Shown here: positions 1 to 5,698 of the stretch, piece by piece
Layout of the letters: each line of letters starts with the position of its first letter
Position numbering within the stretch: the first letter of the stretch is position 1
NCBI GenBank assembly: GCA_002335115.1
Contig: DDCR01000039.1
Span: forward strand, 170-6,562
Reading direction: 5' to 3'
Length of the DNA stretch: 6,393 nt
Origin: Oceanospirillaceae bacterium UBA2001
Lineage (GTDB): Bacteria > Pseudomonadota > Gammaproteobacteria > Pseudomonadales > Balneatricaceae
Translations under genes and position numbers: made by a program
Notes under the pieces: generated by a model
What the model saw: the letters and a program-made list of their open reading frames with translations, nothing else
What the model was told of the DNA's origin: nothing
Databases searched by the model: none

Positions 1-479
1 TATTTTGAACAGCCTTCCATAATAGACACAAAGGCTTGCGCCCCTTCCACTTTTGGTGCGGGTAAGTTGTCGAATTTTTCTATTTCTGGAAAACTAACAT
101 CCACTACAGCCTTAGTGCCGACGTTGGTGGCATCGATCATTTCAGGTAAGCGGTGTAAGGTTTGCGGTCCAAAGATCATGTCTACAAAGGGTGCACGTTT
201 AGAAATAGCTTCACCTTCTTGGCTCGCCACACAACCACCCACACCAATTTTAACATGGGGGTTAGCTTCTTTGAGTTTGCGCCAGCGGCCTAGCTGGTGG
301 TACACCTTGTCTTGGGCTTTCTCACGAATAGAGCAGGTATTCAGTAGCAGCACGTCTGCTTCGGCTTCGTTGTGGGTAATTTCCATGGCATGGCTATCAC
401 CCAATAAGTCAGCCATACGGGACGAATCATATTCATTCATCTGGCAACCGTGGGTTTTAATAAATAGCTTTTTAGTCAT
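1..479 (-). CDS. miaB: tRNA-2-methylthio-N6-dimethylallyladenosine synthase MiaB, N-terminal part (cut by window edge)
   Basis: MiaB is a radical-SAM iron-sulfur enzyme that converts i6A37 to ms2i6A37 in tRNAs reading UNN codons. The window holds the first 159 codons; the rest lies beyond the left edge. The N-terminal UPF0004 domain is complete in its key parts: [20 protein letters not shown] at the start, [10 protein letters not shown] near residue 48, and [11 protein letters not shown] near residue 79. Cys12, Cys49 and Cys83 are the expected ligands of the auxiliary cluster. The last visible residues, SIMEGCSK, bring in Cys157, the first Cys of the radical-SAM CxxxCxxC. This numbering matches E. 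coli MiaB as I remember it. The ATG at 479 is preceded by TAGGTG at a spacing of about six bases, a reasonable ribosome binding site. The gene is transcribed away from the HIT genes. I see no frameshift or odd residue. Confidence 0.97.
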   Translation of the reverse strand, partial: MTKKLFIKTHGCQMNEYDSSRMADLLGDSHAMEITHNEAEADVLLLNTCSIREKAQDKVYHQLGRWRKLKEANPHVKIGVGGCVASQEGEAISKRAPFVDMIFGPQTLHRLPEMIDATNVGTKAVVDVSFPEIEKFDNLPAPKVEGAQAFVSIMEGCSK

Positions 480-507
480 GTGGCGCACCTACGTTAATTG
501 AACGCGT

Positions 508-513
508 AGTATA
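508..513 (-). promoter_or_regulatory. candidate -10 element of the miaB promoter
   Basis: On the minus strand this reads TATACT, five of six matches to the sigma-70 -10 consensus. It lies 28 bases upstream of the miaB ATG, giving a short leader of about 20 bases that includes TAGGTG just before the start. The -35 region at about 531-536 (AGGTTT on the minus strand) is a poor match, so the assignment rests on the -10 and its position. Confidence 0.4.
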
Positions 514-558
514 CATTTAAGGCCCCCATTAAACCTAGCTTGAAAACACTGTTTTTAG

Positions 559-588
559 GGCTAATAAAGGTTAATAGAGGCTAATATA
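559..588. repeat. three tandem 10-bp repeats in the miaB/HIT spacer
   Basis: Three consecutive 10-base units read GGCTAATAAA, GGTTAATAGA and GGCTAATATA, so GG(C/T)TAATA recurs exactly every 10 bases, close to one helical turn. They lie between the two divergent genes, 48 bases before the ATG at 636. The last unit runs into TATAGT (585-590), which could act as a -10 for the HIT gene, although no good -35 precedes it at the right distance. They could be binding sites for a regulator on one face of the helix, or a chance AT-rich repeat. Confidence 0.55.
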
Positions 589-609
589 GTATGCTTAAGG
601 GCTCAGGGC

Positions 610-626
610 CTGCCACAGGGTGGCAG
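610..626 (+). promoter_or_regulatory. GC-rich stem-loop just upstream of the first HIT gene
   Basis: CTGCCAC (610-616) and GTGGCAG (620-626) are perfect 7-bp complementary arms around an AGG triloop. The hairpin ends nine bases before the ATG at 636, where a ribosome binding site would be expected, and no convincing Shine-Dalgarno sequence is visible there. No T-run follows, so it does not look like a terminator. It may modulate translation of the HIT gene or favour the downstream ATG at 660. Confidence 0.4.
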
Positions 627-635
627 ACTAAGTAA

Positions 636-1094
636 ATGGACATAAGAGACACAACAGATATGAATGAAGTAACAAAAGAGGCCAACGCGCATTTTAAACT
701 TGATGAGCGCCTTGAAGCCGACTGCGAGTTTGTCGCTAACATAGGTGTGTGCAGCTTATTGCTCATGAACAATGCCAGTGTGCCTTGGTTTATTTTGGTG
801 CCAAGTGTCATGCAGGCGACAGAACTCACAGAGCTACCCATGGAACAGCAGCAACAAGTGCTGCACGAAATGAATCAAGTGGCTGCCATGGTCACTAGCC
901 TCTACAACCCCGATAAACTAAACATCGGTGCCTTGGGCAATGTCGTGAGCCAGTTGCATATTCATGTCATTGGACGTTTTACCAACGACCCTGCGTGGCC
1001 TAACCCAGTGTGGGGGCAATTGGCTGCTAATGCTTATAGTGAGGCTCAACTAGAGCAACAATTAACTAAGATTCGAGCCTGTTTAGGGCTCTGA
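636..1094 (+). CDS. HIT-domain protein with Q-x-H-x-H active-site motif (putative nucleotide hydrolase/transferase)
   Basis: This is a 152-residue histidine-triad protein of the HIT hydrolase group, whose members usually act on nucleoside phosphoramidates or dinucleoside polyphosphates. The visible family pattern is FKLDERLEADC (20-30), LLLMNNASVPWFILVP (41-56), DKLNIGALGNVVSQLHIHVIGR (93-114) and a tail with DPAWPNPVWG (118-127). The catalytic motif is Q106-L-H108-I-H110. The first His of the classical HxHxH is Gln, and the middle His, expected to be the nucleophile, is kept. As I recall this is common in this bacterial subfamily, so it is probably active. A TAA stop directly precedes the ATG at 636, so the gene cannot start further upstream. 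An in-frame ATG at 660 is a real alternative, because the first eight residues look unlike the family and neither start has a strong Shine-Dalgarno. The substrate is unknown. It is divergent from miaB and probably has its own promoter. Confidence 0.9.
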   Translation: MDIRDTTDMNEVTKEANAHFKLDERLEADCEFVANIGVCSLLLMNNASVPWFILVPSVMQATELTELPMEQQQQVLHEMNQVAAMVTSLYNPDKLNIGALGNVVSQLHIHVIGRFTNDPAWPNPVWGQLAANAYSEAQLEQQLTKIRACLGL

Positions 1095-1291
1095 ATCAAA
1101 TAGAAAAACTAGCTATTTGGCAGCTGTTGGAGTCGCTGTTCTATAAAGATCGTGTTGTGACATTTCTACTGCCTGCAGATACAATCTTAATAGAGCTTTT
1201 AATAGCGTTTATGGCGATTAGTATTATAGCAAATATAGTGATCCACACTTTTGCATACTTATTTTCAACCTCTAAAATAAATATCGGATAG
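1070..1291 (+). other. open hydrophobic reading frame in the HIT-HIT spacer, coding status uncertain
   Basis: After the stop at 1067-1069 this frame stays open for 73 codons to the TAG at 1289-1291. It overlaps the end of the first HIT gene in the -1 frame. The part past the HIT stop would encode a peptide with IEKLAIWQLLESLFYKDR followed by a strongly hydrophobic stretch (TILIELLIAFMAISIIANI) and a short polar tail, like a single-pass membrane peptide. There is no ATG before 1211, which would leave only 26 residues. The possible TTG (1127) and GTG (1157) starts have no clear ribosome binding site. It may be a small gene with an unusual start, a decayed fragment, or a chance reading frame in AT-rich DNA, which favours hydrophobic codons. 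I do not recognise it. Confidence 0.2.
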
Positions 1292-1418
1292 TTTCGTTTT
1301 TCTCAGTATTGTGAGTGTATCTTTTTCGCACTATTTTTTGGCTTAGCAAGATTTAAAATTATAACGACCGAACATGAATAAAACTTATATACTAAAATAG
1401 TTAGTTGGGCATTGGAAT
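1292..1418 (+). promoter_or_regulatory. leader region of the second HIT gene with a candidate sigma-70 promoter
   Basis: This AT-rich stretch holds no gene. TTGGCT at 1338-1343 (four of six to the -35 consensus) and TATAAC at 1360-1365 (five of six to the -10 consensus) are separated by 16 bases. Transcription would start near 1372 and leave a leader of about 45 bases. A second -10-like TATACT at 1388-1393 has no matching -35. Both are judged by eye only. Confidence 0.35.
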
Positions 1419-1898
1419 ATGGAGAATAATTTGAGTTGTATATTCTGCGATATAGTAAAGGCTAAATCTCCCTGTCATAAAGTTTGGGAAGACGATAAGC
1501 ACTTGGCATTTCTTTCGATCTTTCCCAACACAAAAGGATTTACTGTCGTCATACCAAAACAACACCATTCAAGCTATGCGTTTGACCAAGATGATGGGGT
1601 ATTGTCTGAGCTTGTCATCGCCACTAAAAAAGTGGCGAGATTACTCGATAAAGCCCTTGATGGTGTGGCAAGAACTGGCATGTTTTTTGAAGGATATGGG
1701 GTAGACCATCTGCATAGCAAATTGGCTCCAATGCATAAAACAGGGGAGGGTTCTGGGTTTAAACCCATCGAATTTAAGCTAGATAAGTTTTTTGAACGCT
1801 ACGAGGGTTATCTTTCATCCCACGACCACAGCAGGGCAAATGATAAGGAGTTATCTACTCTAGCGGCTCTCATCCGTAGTTATGATTCACATCCCTGA
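1419..1898 (+). CDS. HIT family protein with D-H-L-H-S-K active-site motif
   Basis: This is a 159-residue histidine-triad protein of a different subfamily from its upstream neighbour. The N-terminus has CIFCDIV with a C7-x-x-C10 pair, as in HIT proteins that bind zinc. HKVWEDDKHLAFLSIFPNTKGFTVVIPKQHHSSYAF (20-55) covers the core strands, with H49-H50 as possible partners. The catalytic region is GYGVDHLHSKLAPMH (92-106). H97 and H99 match the middle and last His of the triad, and the first is Val95. The long C-terminal part after residue 107, with GSGFKPIEFKLDKFF, is usual for this subfamily as I remember it. The substrate is unknown; Ap4A-like dinucleotides or nucleoside phosphoramidates are only family-level guesses. 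The ATG at 1419 lacks a good ribosome binding site, while GGAG at 1421-1424 sits six bases before an in-frame TTG at 1431. That start would give a protein beginning directly before SCIFC. The ends of the protein look intact. Confidence 0.9.
   Translation: MENNLSCIFCDIVKAKSPCHKVWEDDKHLAFLSIFPNTKGFTVVIPKQHHSSYAFDQDDGVLSELVIATKKVARLLDKALDGVARTGMFFEGYGVDHLHSKLAPMHKTGEGSGFKPIEFKLDKFFERYEGYLSSHDHSRANDKELSTLAALIRSYDSHP
1421..1433 (+). promoter_or_regulatory. Shine-Dalgarno GGAG serving a possible TTG start of the second HIT gene
   Basis: GGAG (1421-1424) is followed after six bases by TTG (1431-1433), in frame with the HIT coding sequence. It lies inside the first codons of the ATG version starting at 1419. 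Upstream of that ATG only a weak TTGGG (1405-1409) is seen. Starting at the TTG would shorten the protein by four residues and keep the whole conserved domain, so the true start remains open. Confidence 0.4.
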
Positions 1899-2105
1899 GC
1901 TAAGGTGAATAACCTAATAAAAGCTGGATTGATCCACCATAGTCTATCGAAATACGTTCCTAATAAGTTATTAAACAACAACAAAGCATATACTATCGTT
2001 AGCTTTTAACAATAATAGTAATACGGTCTAAAGCAAAGAGTTTCTTTATTTCGAGTTAAGTTAGTAGCTTATACTGCGTTTTTTGTAAATTAAAAGGCAA
2101 AAACT
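1899..2105 (+). promoter_or_regulatory. AT-rich spacer and leader before the VOC-family gene
   Basis: No gene is supported here. TATACT at 2070-2075 is a good -10-like element 30 bases before the ATG at 2106, but the -35 region is poor (TTTATT at 2045-2050 would be 19 bases away). AAGG at 2094-2097 is a plausible ribosome binding site eight bases before the start. No clear terminator for the preceding HIT gene is visible; the short complementary arms TGGA/TCCA near 1925-1936 lack a T-run. Confidence 0.3.
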
Positions 2106-2561
2106 ATGTTCCAAGTTCACACACTTGTACCTGAATTCTGGTGTTCAAATTTTGATGAAAGCCTGCACTTTTATACCAAGGTAGTCGGGTTTTCTGTAGC
2201 CCAGCGGCGTGGTAATGATCTCCACGCCTATTTAGAACTTGGCAAGGCCCAAATCATGATCGCATGTTGGAAGCAAGATGGGACTTGGGAGCCTGCACCA
2301 CTCGAAAAACCTTATGGGAGAGGTGTGAACTTTCAAATACTTACTGATGATATTCAATCAATTTACCTATCCGCATTGTCCGCTGACATTAAACCATTTG
2401 TCGAACTGCACACTCGATGGTATTGGCGTACAGATAGGATGGAGGAGCGAACCGAGTTTGGTTTGCTCGACCCAGATGGTTATTTATTACGCTTTACTGA
2501 AGTGGGCTCCCACCGTTCCATAGAACAGGCTGATATTAATACACTAGACAAGAAAGCGTGA
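2106..2561 (+). CDS. VOC superfamily protein, bleomycin-resistance/glyoxalase-like
   Basis: This is a single-domain protein of 151 residues with the paired beta-alpha-beta-beta-beta layout of the vicinal oxygen chelate fold. The first module contains LVPEFWCSNFDESLHFYTKVVGF (7-29) and HAYLELGKAQIMIA (40-53). The second contains GRGVNFQILTDDIQSIYLSAL (71-91) and LLDPDGYLLRF (120-130), the typical closing strand of Ble/glyoxalase-like proteins. About 150 residues is normal for such proteins, which act as dimers with the ligand site at the interface. Resistance-type members bind a drug without metal, and enzymes of the fold use metal. Neither can be chosen here, and most genomic members have unknown ligands, so a drug-resistance role is not implied. 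The ATG has AAGG eight bases upstream. The gene converges with talB and has no partner gene that would reveal its substrate. Confidence 0.88.
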   Translation: MFQVHTLVPEFWCSNFDESLHFYTKVVGFSVAQRRGNDLHAYLELGKAQIMIACWKQDGTWEPAPLEKPYGRGVNFQILTDDIQSIYLSALSADIKPFVELHTRWYWRTDRMEERTEFGLLDPDGYLLRFTEVGSHRSIEQADINTLDKKA

Positions 2562-2576
2562 GTCAGACCAGTGTAA

Positions 2577-2598
2577 TTAAAGGCTCTCTAGGCTTTAA
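2577..2598. terminator. weak stem-loop between convergent VOC gene and talB
   Basis: TTAAAGGCT (2577-2585) and AGGCTTTAA (2590-2598) pair with one internal G-G mismatch around a CTCT loop. It lies midway between the stop codons of the two convergent genes, where a bidirectional terminator would fit. The stem is AT-rich and neither side has a clear T-run, so termination activity is doubtful. Confidence 0.25.
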
Positions 2599-2629
2599 AG
2601 ACCAATCTATAAAAGTTACTGCACTCAGC

Positions 2630-3574
2630 TTAACTCAATATAGCCTCTAATTTTTCTTGGTCTCTAGTAAAATTACGAATACCTTCCGCTAATTTTTCTG
2701 TGGCCATTGCGTCTTCATTATGCATCCACCGGAAATCTGCTTGATTAAGAGTCAATTTGGGTTGAGTCTCTATAATCTTAGAACTATCCAATTTCTGTAC
2801 TAATTCATTACTATCGTCTTCTAACTCCTGCATTAGACTAGGACTAATGGTTAGCCGATCACAGCCTGCTAATTGCTCAATTTCCTCAGTATTTCTAAAG
2901 CTTGCTCCCATCACCACAGTGGCATAACCATGCTGCTTGTAGTAATCGAATATCTTGCGCACTGAAATAACCCCAGGATCGTCTGCCGGTGCGAACCCTT
3001 GTACCTGCATGTCTGCTTTGTACCAATCCATTATACGGCCTACAAATGGTGAAATGAGGTACACACCAGCTTCTGCACAAGCAATGGCTTGCGCAAAGCT
3101 AAATAGCAGGGTGAGGTTACAGTTAATGCCCTGTAACTCAAGTTGTTTGCCCGCTTGAATGCCTTCCCAGGTCGACGCCATTTTAATTAGAACTCGATCT
3201 TTACTTACGCCTTGTTGAGCATATAGATCAATAATTTTTAGGGCCCGAGCAACAGTAGCCTCTGTATCAAACGACAAGCGTGAATCGACCTCTGTAGAAA
3301 TACGACCCGGTATTGCACTCAGAATTTCCTTACCAATCGCTACGGCAAGGTAATCGCAGGTGTTATCCATCTGCGTTTGACTATCACCACCTTGCTTACT
3401 AGCCCACTGCTTAGCTTCACTGATTAAAGGCGCATAAAGCTTCATTTGTGCTGCTTTTAACACCAATGATGGGTTGGTGGTCGCATCTTGTGGTTGGTAT
3501 TGTTTAATGGCGTCTAAGTCACCAGTATCAGCAACGACTGTGGTCATGGATTTAAGTTGTTGTAGTTTGTTCAT
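2630..3574 (-). CDS. talB: transaldolase (TalB type)
   Basis: Transaldolase moves a dihydroxyacetone unit from sedoheptulose 7-phosphate to glyceraldehyde 3-phosphate in the non-oxidative pentose phosphate pathway, in the cytoplasm. The 314-residue protein matches E. coli TalB (about 317) along its whole length. TTVVADTGD (11-19) carries Asp16, and [10 protein letters not shown] (30-39) the substrate-binding Thr/Asn. [13 protein letters not shown] (89-101) contains Glu95, and [16 protein letters not shown] (127-142) contains Lys131, the Schiff-base lysine. [22 protein letters not shown] and VVMGASFRN follow as expected. The ATG is preceded by GAGGTGA about ten bases upstream. Its place downstream of the ribose transport genes suggests pentose use, but a 273-base gap with terminator-like hairpins means it is probably transcribed mainly on its own. 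All catalytic residues are present. Confidence 0.97.
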   Translation of the reverse strand: MNKLQQLKSMTTVVADTGDLDAIKQYQPQDATTNPSLVLKAAQMKLYAPLISEAKQWASKQGGDSQTQMDNTCDYLAVAIGKEILSAIPGRISTEVDSRLSFDTEATVARALKIIDLYAQQGVSKDRVLIKMASTWEGIQAGKQLELQGINCNLTLLFSFAQAIACAEAGVYLISPFVGRIMDWYKADMQVQGFAPADDPGVISVRKIFDYYKQHGYATVVMGASFRNTEEIEQLAGCDRLTISPSLMQELEDDSNELVQKLDSSKIIETQPKLTLNQADFRWMHNEDAMATEKLAEGIRNFTRDQEKLEAILS

Positions 3575-3668
3575 TGCTGATCTGTCACCTCAGATAGGAT
3601 TTTGAATGGGTTTGCTGTGGAGCTTAAGTCATCACCCTTAATTTGGATGATATAGCGACTCAATGGAA

Positions 3669-3696
3669 TTAAGTTGGTCTTGTTTAATCAACTTAA
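3669..3696. repeat. 8-bp inverted repeat in the talB leader (possible operator)
   Basis: TTAAGTTG (3669-3676) and CAACTTAA (3689-3696) are perfect inverted arms separated by 12 bases. The site lies about 95 bases upstream of the talB ATG. Centre-to-centre spacing of the arms is 20 bases, about two helical turns, which would suit a dimeric regulator; it could also form an RNA hairpin with a long loop. No confident sigma-70 promoter could be chosen nearby. Confidence 0.4.
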
Positions 3697-3767
3697 GGAT
3701 AAGGTTTAAGTCATTTTTTATGAGAGTCTAATTAGTTTTTAAGCGAGAGTTAAAAGGTAAGTATAAA

Positions 3768-3787
3768 GCAGGCTTAAACAAGCCTGC
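3768..3787 (-). terminator. rho-independent-like terminator downstream of rbsB
   Basis: On the minus strand GCAGGCTT and AAGCCTGC form a perfect 8-bp GC-rich stem with a four-base loop, followed by TTTATACTT. It lies about 60 bases past the rbsB stop. The T-run is short, so it may be a partial terminator that lets some transcripts continue into talB. Confidence 0.6.
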
Positions 3788-3797
3788 ACTAACAATT

Positions 3798-3830
3798 ATT
3801 CAGAACGACCATTTATTGGCCATTCTGAAT
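3798..3830 (-). terminator. longer stem-loop directly after rbsB
   Basis: ATTCAGAA and TTCTGAAT form eight outer pairs, extended by five more (two of them G-U wobbles) around an AATAAAT loop, giving about 13 pairs in the minus-strand RNA. It begins 17 bases after the rbsB stop. No T-run follows, so it more likely protects the 3' end of the mRNA or works together with the hairpin at 3768-3787. Confidence 0.5.
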
Positions 3831-3847
3831 CTTAGTAACTTGCTTAA

Positions 3848-4729
3848 TTACTTAGTAATCAATTGCAGTGGCACTGGCGAGTATTTAGCTACTGATTTGC
3901 CTTTAAGAATAGCATCTGCAGTCTCTACACCGATTGAACCGATTCGTGCTGCTTGCTGAGCAACTGTTGCTAGCATCGCACCACTTTTAACTGCTGTTAC
4001 CGCATCTCCAGTGCCATCAAAACCAACTACTATAATATTGCGATTTGATGATTCGATAGCTTTGATTGCACCCAGAGCCATTTCGTCGTTATGCGCAAAC
4101 ACAGCATCGATGTCTGATTGTGCTTGAAGAATATTTTCCATCACGTTCAAGCCCTTAGTACGGTCAAAGTCAGCCACCTGACTTGCCACCACAATAATAC
4201 CTGAGGCTGCATCAACTGCATTGTTGAAGCCTTCACCACGGTCACGTGCGGCTGAGGTACCTGCAACTCCTTGCAGCTCCACAACTTTACCTGAACCTCC
4301 TAGGGTCTTAACTATTAATTCACCAGCCATCATTCCACCCTGAACATTGTCAGAAGCAACATGAGACATTACATTGCCGCCAGTCGCACCGCGATCCAAT
4401 GTTACAACGGGCACTTCTGCACGATTTGCTGCGCGAATTGCGCTAACCACTGCATCAGAATCTGTTGGGTTGATTAACATCAGTGAGATCTTTTTGCTCA
4501 AAAGGTCTTCAACATTGGCCAGTTCCTTTGCTGGGTCATTCTGACTGTCGAGCACCAAAAGCTTATAGCCAAGGTCTTTTGCCTTAGCTTCGGCGCCCTC
4601 TTTTAAAGTCACAAAGAATGGGTTGTTGAGAGTTGATAGGACCAGTCCTATAGTACCTTCAGCAAGTGCTGGTCCGGAAAGGCCAACAGAAATTGCCATA
4701 ACGGTAGCTATATTGCGTAGTTTTTTCAT
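3848..4729 (-). CDS. rbsB: ribose ABC transporter, periplasmic ribose-binding protein RbsB
   Basis: RbsB captures ribose in the periplasm and delivers it to the RbsC/RbsA membrane complex; in enterics it also serves chemotaxis through Trg. Residues 1-23 are a Sec signal peptide with MKKLR, a hydrophobic core and an ALA cleavage site before EG. The mature part matches E. coli RbsB closely: STLNNPFF (32-39), [16 protein letters not shown] (61-76), INPTDSD (86-92), VTLDRGAT (109-116), [12 protein letters not shown] (157-168), ADFDR (186-190), HNDEMALGA (213-221), GFDGT (236-240). The ribose contacts known from E. coli are all kept: Asn36, Phe38, Phe39, Asp112, Arg113, Arg164, Phe188, Asn214, Asp238, Gln258. 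Ribose is therefore the likely ligand. The ATG has AAGAAGGA eight bases upstream, a strong site that fits high expression. It is the last gene of the rbsACB run and is followed by two hairpins. Confidence 0.96.
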   Translation of the reverse strand: MKKLRNIATVMAISVGLSGPALAEGTIGLVLSTLNNPFFVTLKEGAEAKAKDLGYKLLVLDSQNDPAKELANVEDLLSKKISLMLINPTDSDAVVSAIRAANRAEVPVVTLDRGATGGNVMSHVASDNVQGGMMAGELIVKTLGGSGKVVELQGVAGTSAARDRGEGFNNAVDAASGIIVVASQVADFDRTKGLNVMENILQAQSDIDAVFAHNDEMALGAIKAIESSNRNIIVVGFDGTGDAVTAVKSGAMLATVAQQAARIGSIGVETADAILKGKSVAKYSPVPLQLITK

Positions 4730-4753
4730 CGTAGTTTTCCTTCTTGGGTTAAA

Positions 4754-5698
4754 TTAGGTCGAAGCTTTGCTTCGACCATCGAGAACAACTGCCAAAAGGA
4801 TTACGGAACCCTTAGCAATCATCTGGTAATATGAAGAGACATCCAAAATATTTAGTGCATTGTTAAGTACACCTATAATTAACGCCCCTATAAGTGTGCC
4901 AATAATACGGCCACGGCCGCCTGTTAGGCTCGTGCCACCCAGTACCACGGCAGCAATGGCATCAAGTTCATAGCCAAGCCCAGCGGTGGGCTGTGCTGAT
5001 TCTAGGCGGGCAGTAAGAATGATACCTGCAAGCGCCGCTAGGGCACCACTGATGGCGTATACAGCGACTTTGACTCGTGCAACATTTATTCCAGCCAGTT
5101 TGGTAGCTTGCTCGTTGCCTCCAATTGCATAAGTATATCGACCTAACCTTGTGTGGTTGAGGACATACCAACAGAGTAAAAAGACAACACCGGTAATAAT
5201 AACGGGGATAGGAATTCCACCAATATAGCCACCACCGACTTCATAAAAGGTATTAGCCACATCGTAATTGCCAGTGGATATGGGTCGGCCTCCAGTAAAT
5301 ACCAGCACACCACCGCGCACCATAGTCATCGCCACAAGCGTAGCTATAAAAGCTTGTACACCAAAATAAGCAATAATTGACCCACTTGCTGCCCCTAAAG
5401 CAGCACCCAGAACTAAGGTGCCTGGCAATGCGATAATCAATGGCACATCAGCTGCTATTAAAGTTGCACATACAGCTCCAGCAAAAGCCAATATAGAGCC
5501 AGAAGACAGATCAATACCTGCGGTAAGAATAACAAACGTCATGCCCATAGCGATGATGGCATTGATTGAAGTCTGCCTAAAAATGTTTAATAAGTTATCA
5601 ACTGTAAGGAAGTTTTCGTTGATCATGGCAACCAAAACCATTAGCAGTAGTAAACCAATAAAAGGTATGTTTTCGATCGTAAATTGCTTGATATTCAT
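4754..5698 (-). CDS. rbsC: ribose ABC transporter permease RbsC
   Basis: RbsC is the inner-membrane channel subunit of the ribose importer and works as a dimer with RbsA on the cytoplasmic side. The 314-residue protein is very hydrophobic, with about eight to ten membrane segments starting at residues 11-27. Family markers are MTFVILTAGIDLSSGS (53-68), AFIATLVAMTMVRG (116-129), LGRYTYAIGGNEQATKLAGI (185-204, the cytoplasmic loop contacting the ATPase) and ELDAIAAVVLGGTSLTGGRG (244-263). E. coli RbsC has about 321 residues, so it is full length. The start codon overlaps the rbsA stop in an ATGA, with AAGGAAA inside the end of rbsA as ribosome binding site, so translation is probably coupled. 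The last codons form a perfect hairpin. No damage is visible. Confidence 0.96.
   Translation of the reverse strand: MNIKQFTIENIPFIGLLLLMVLVAMINENFLTVDNLLNIFRQTSINAIIAMGMTFVILTAGIDLSSGSILAFAGAVCATLIAADVPLIIALPGTLVLGAALGAASGSIIAYFGVQAFIATLVAMTMVRGGVLVFTGGRPISTGNYDVANTFYEVGGGYIGGIPIPVIITGVVFLLCWYVLNHTRLGRYTYAIGGNEQATKLAGINVARVKVAVYAISGALAALAGIILTARLESAQPTAGLGYELDAIAAVVLGGTSLTGGRGRIIGTLIGALIIGVLNNALNILDVSSYYQMIAKGSVILLAVVLDGRSKAST
4757..4777 (-). promoter_or_regulatory. perfect stem-loop formed by the last codons of rbsC, before rbsB
   Basis: In the mRNA GGTCGAAGC and GCTTCGACC make a perfect 9-bp stem with an AAA loop. These bases encode G-R-S-K-A-S-T, the C-terminus of RbsC, and end immediately before its TAA stop. 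rbsB begins 24 bases after that stop. No U-run follows. A stem here could shield the upstream message from 3' exonucleases or stabilise a processed rbsB message, and so raise the ratio of binding protein to membrane subunits; this role is inferred. Confidence 0.55.

Noticed and set aside
67..501. Plus-strand open frame of 144 codons
   Set aside because: It is the complement of the clearly recognisable miaB reading frame and has no protein-like motifs.
1905..2009. Possible 34-residue peptide starting at a GTG
   Set aside because: The only AG-rich sequence touches the GTG with no spacing, the peptide has no recognisable features, and short open frames are expected by chance in AT-rich DNA.
2106..2561. 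Calling the VOC protein an antibiotic-resistance determinant
   Set aside because: Fold-level similarity to bleomycin-binding proteins is not enough. There is no mobile element or resistance context around it, and most such proteins have other or unknown ligands.
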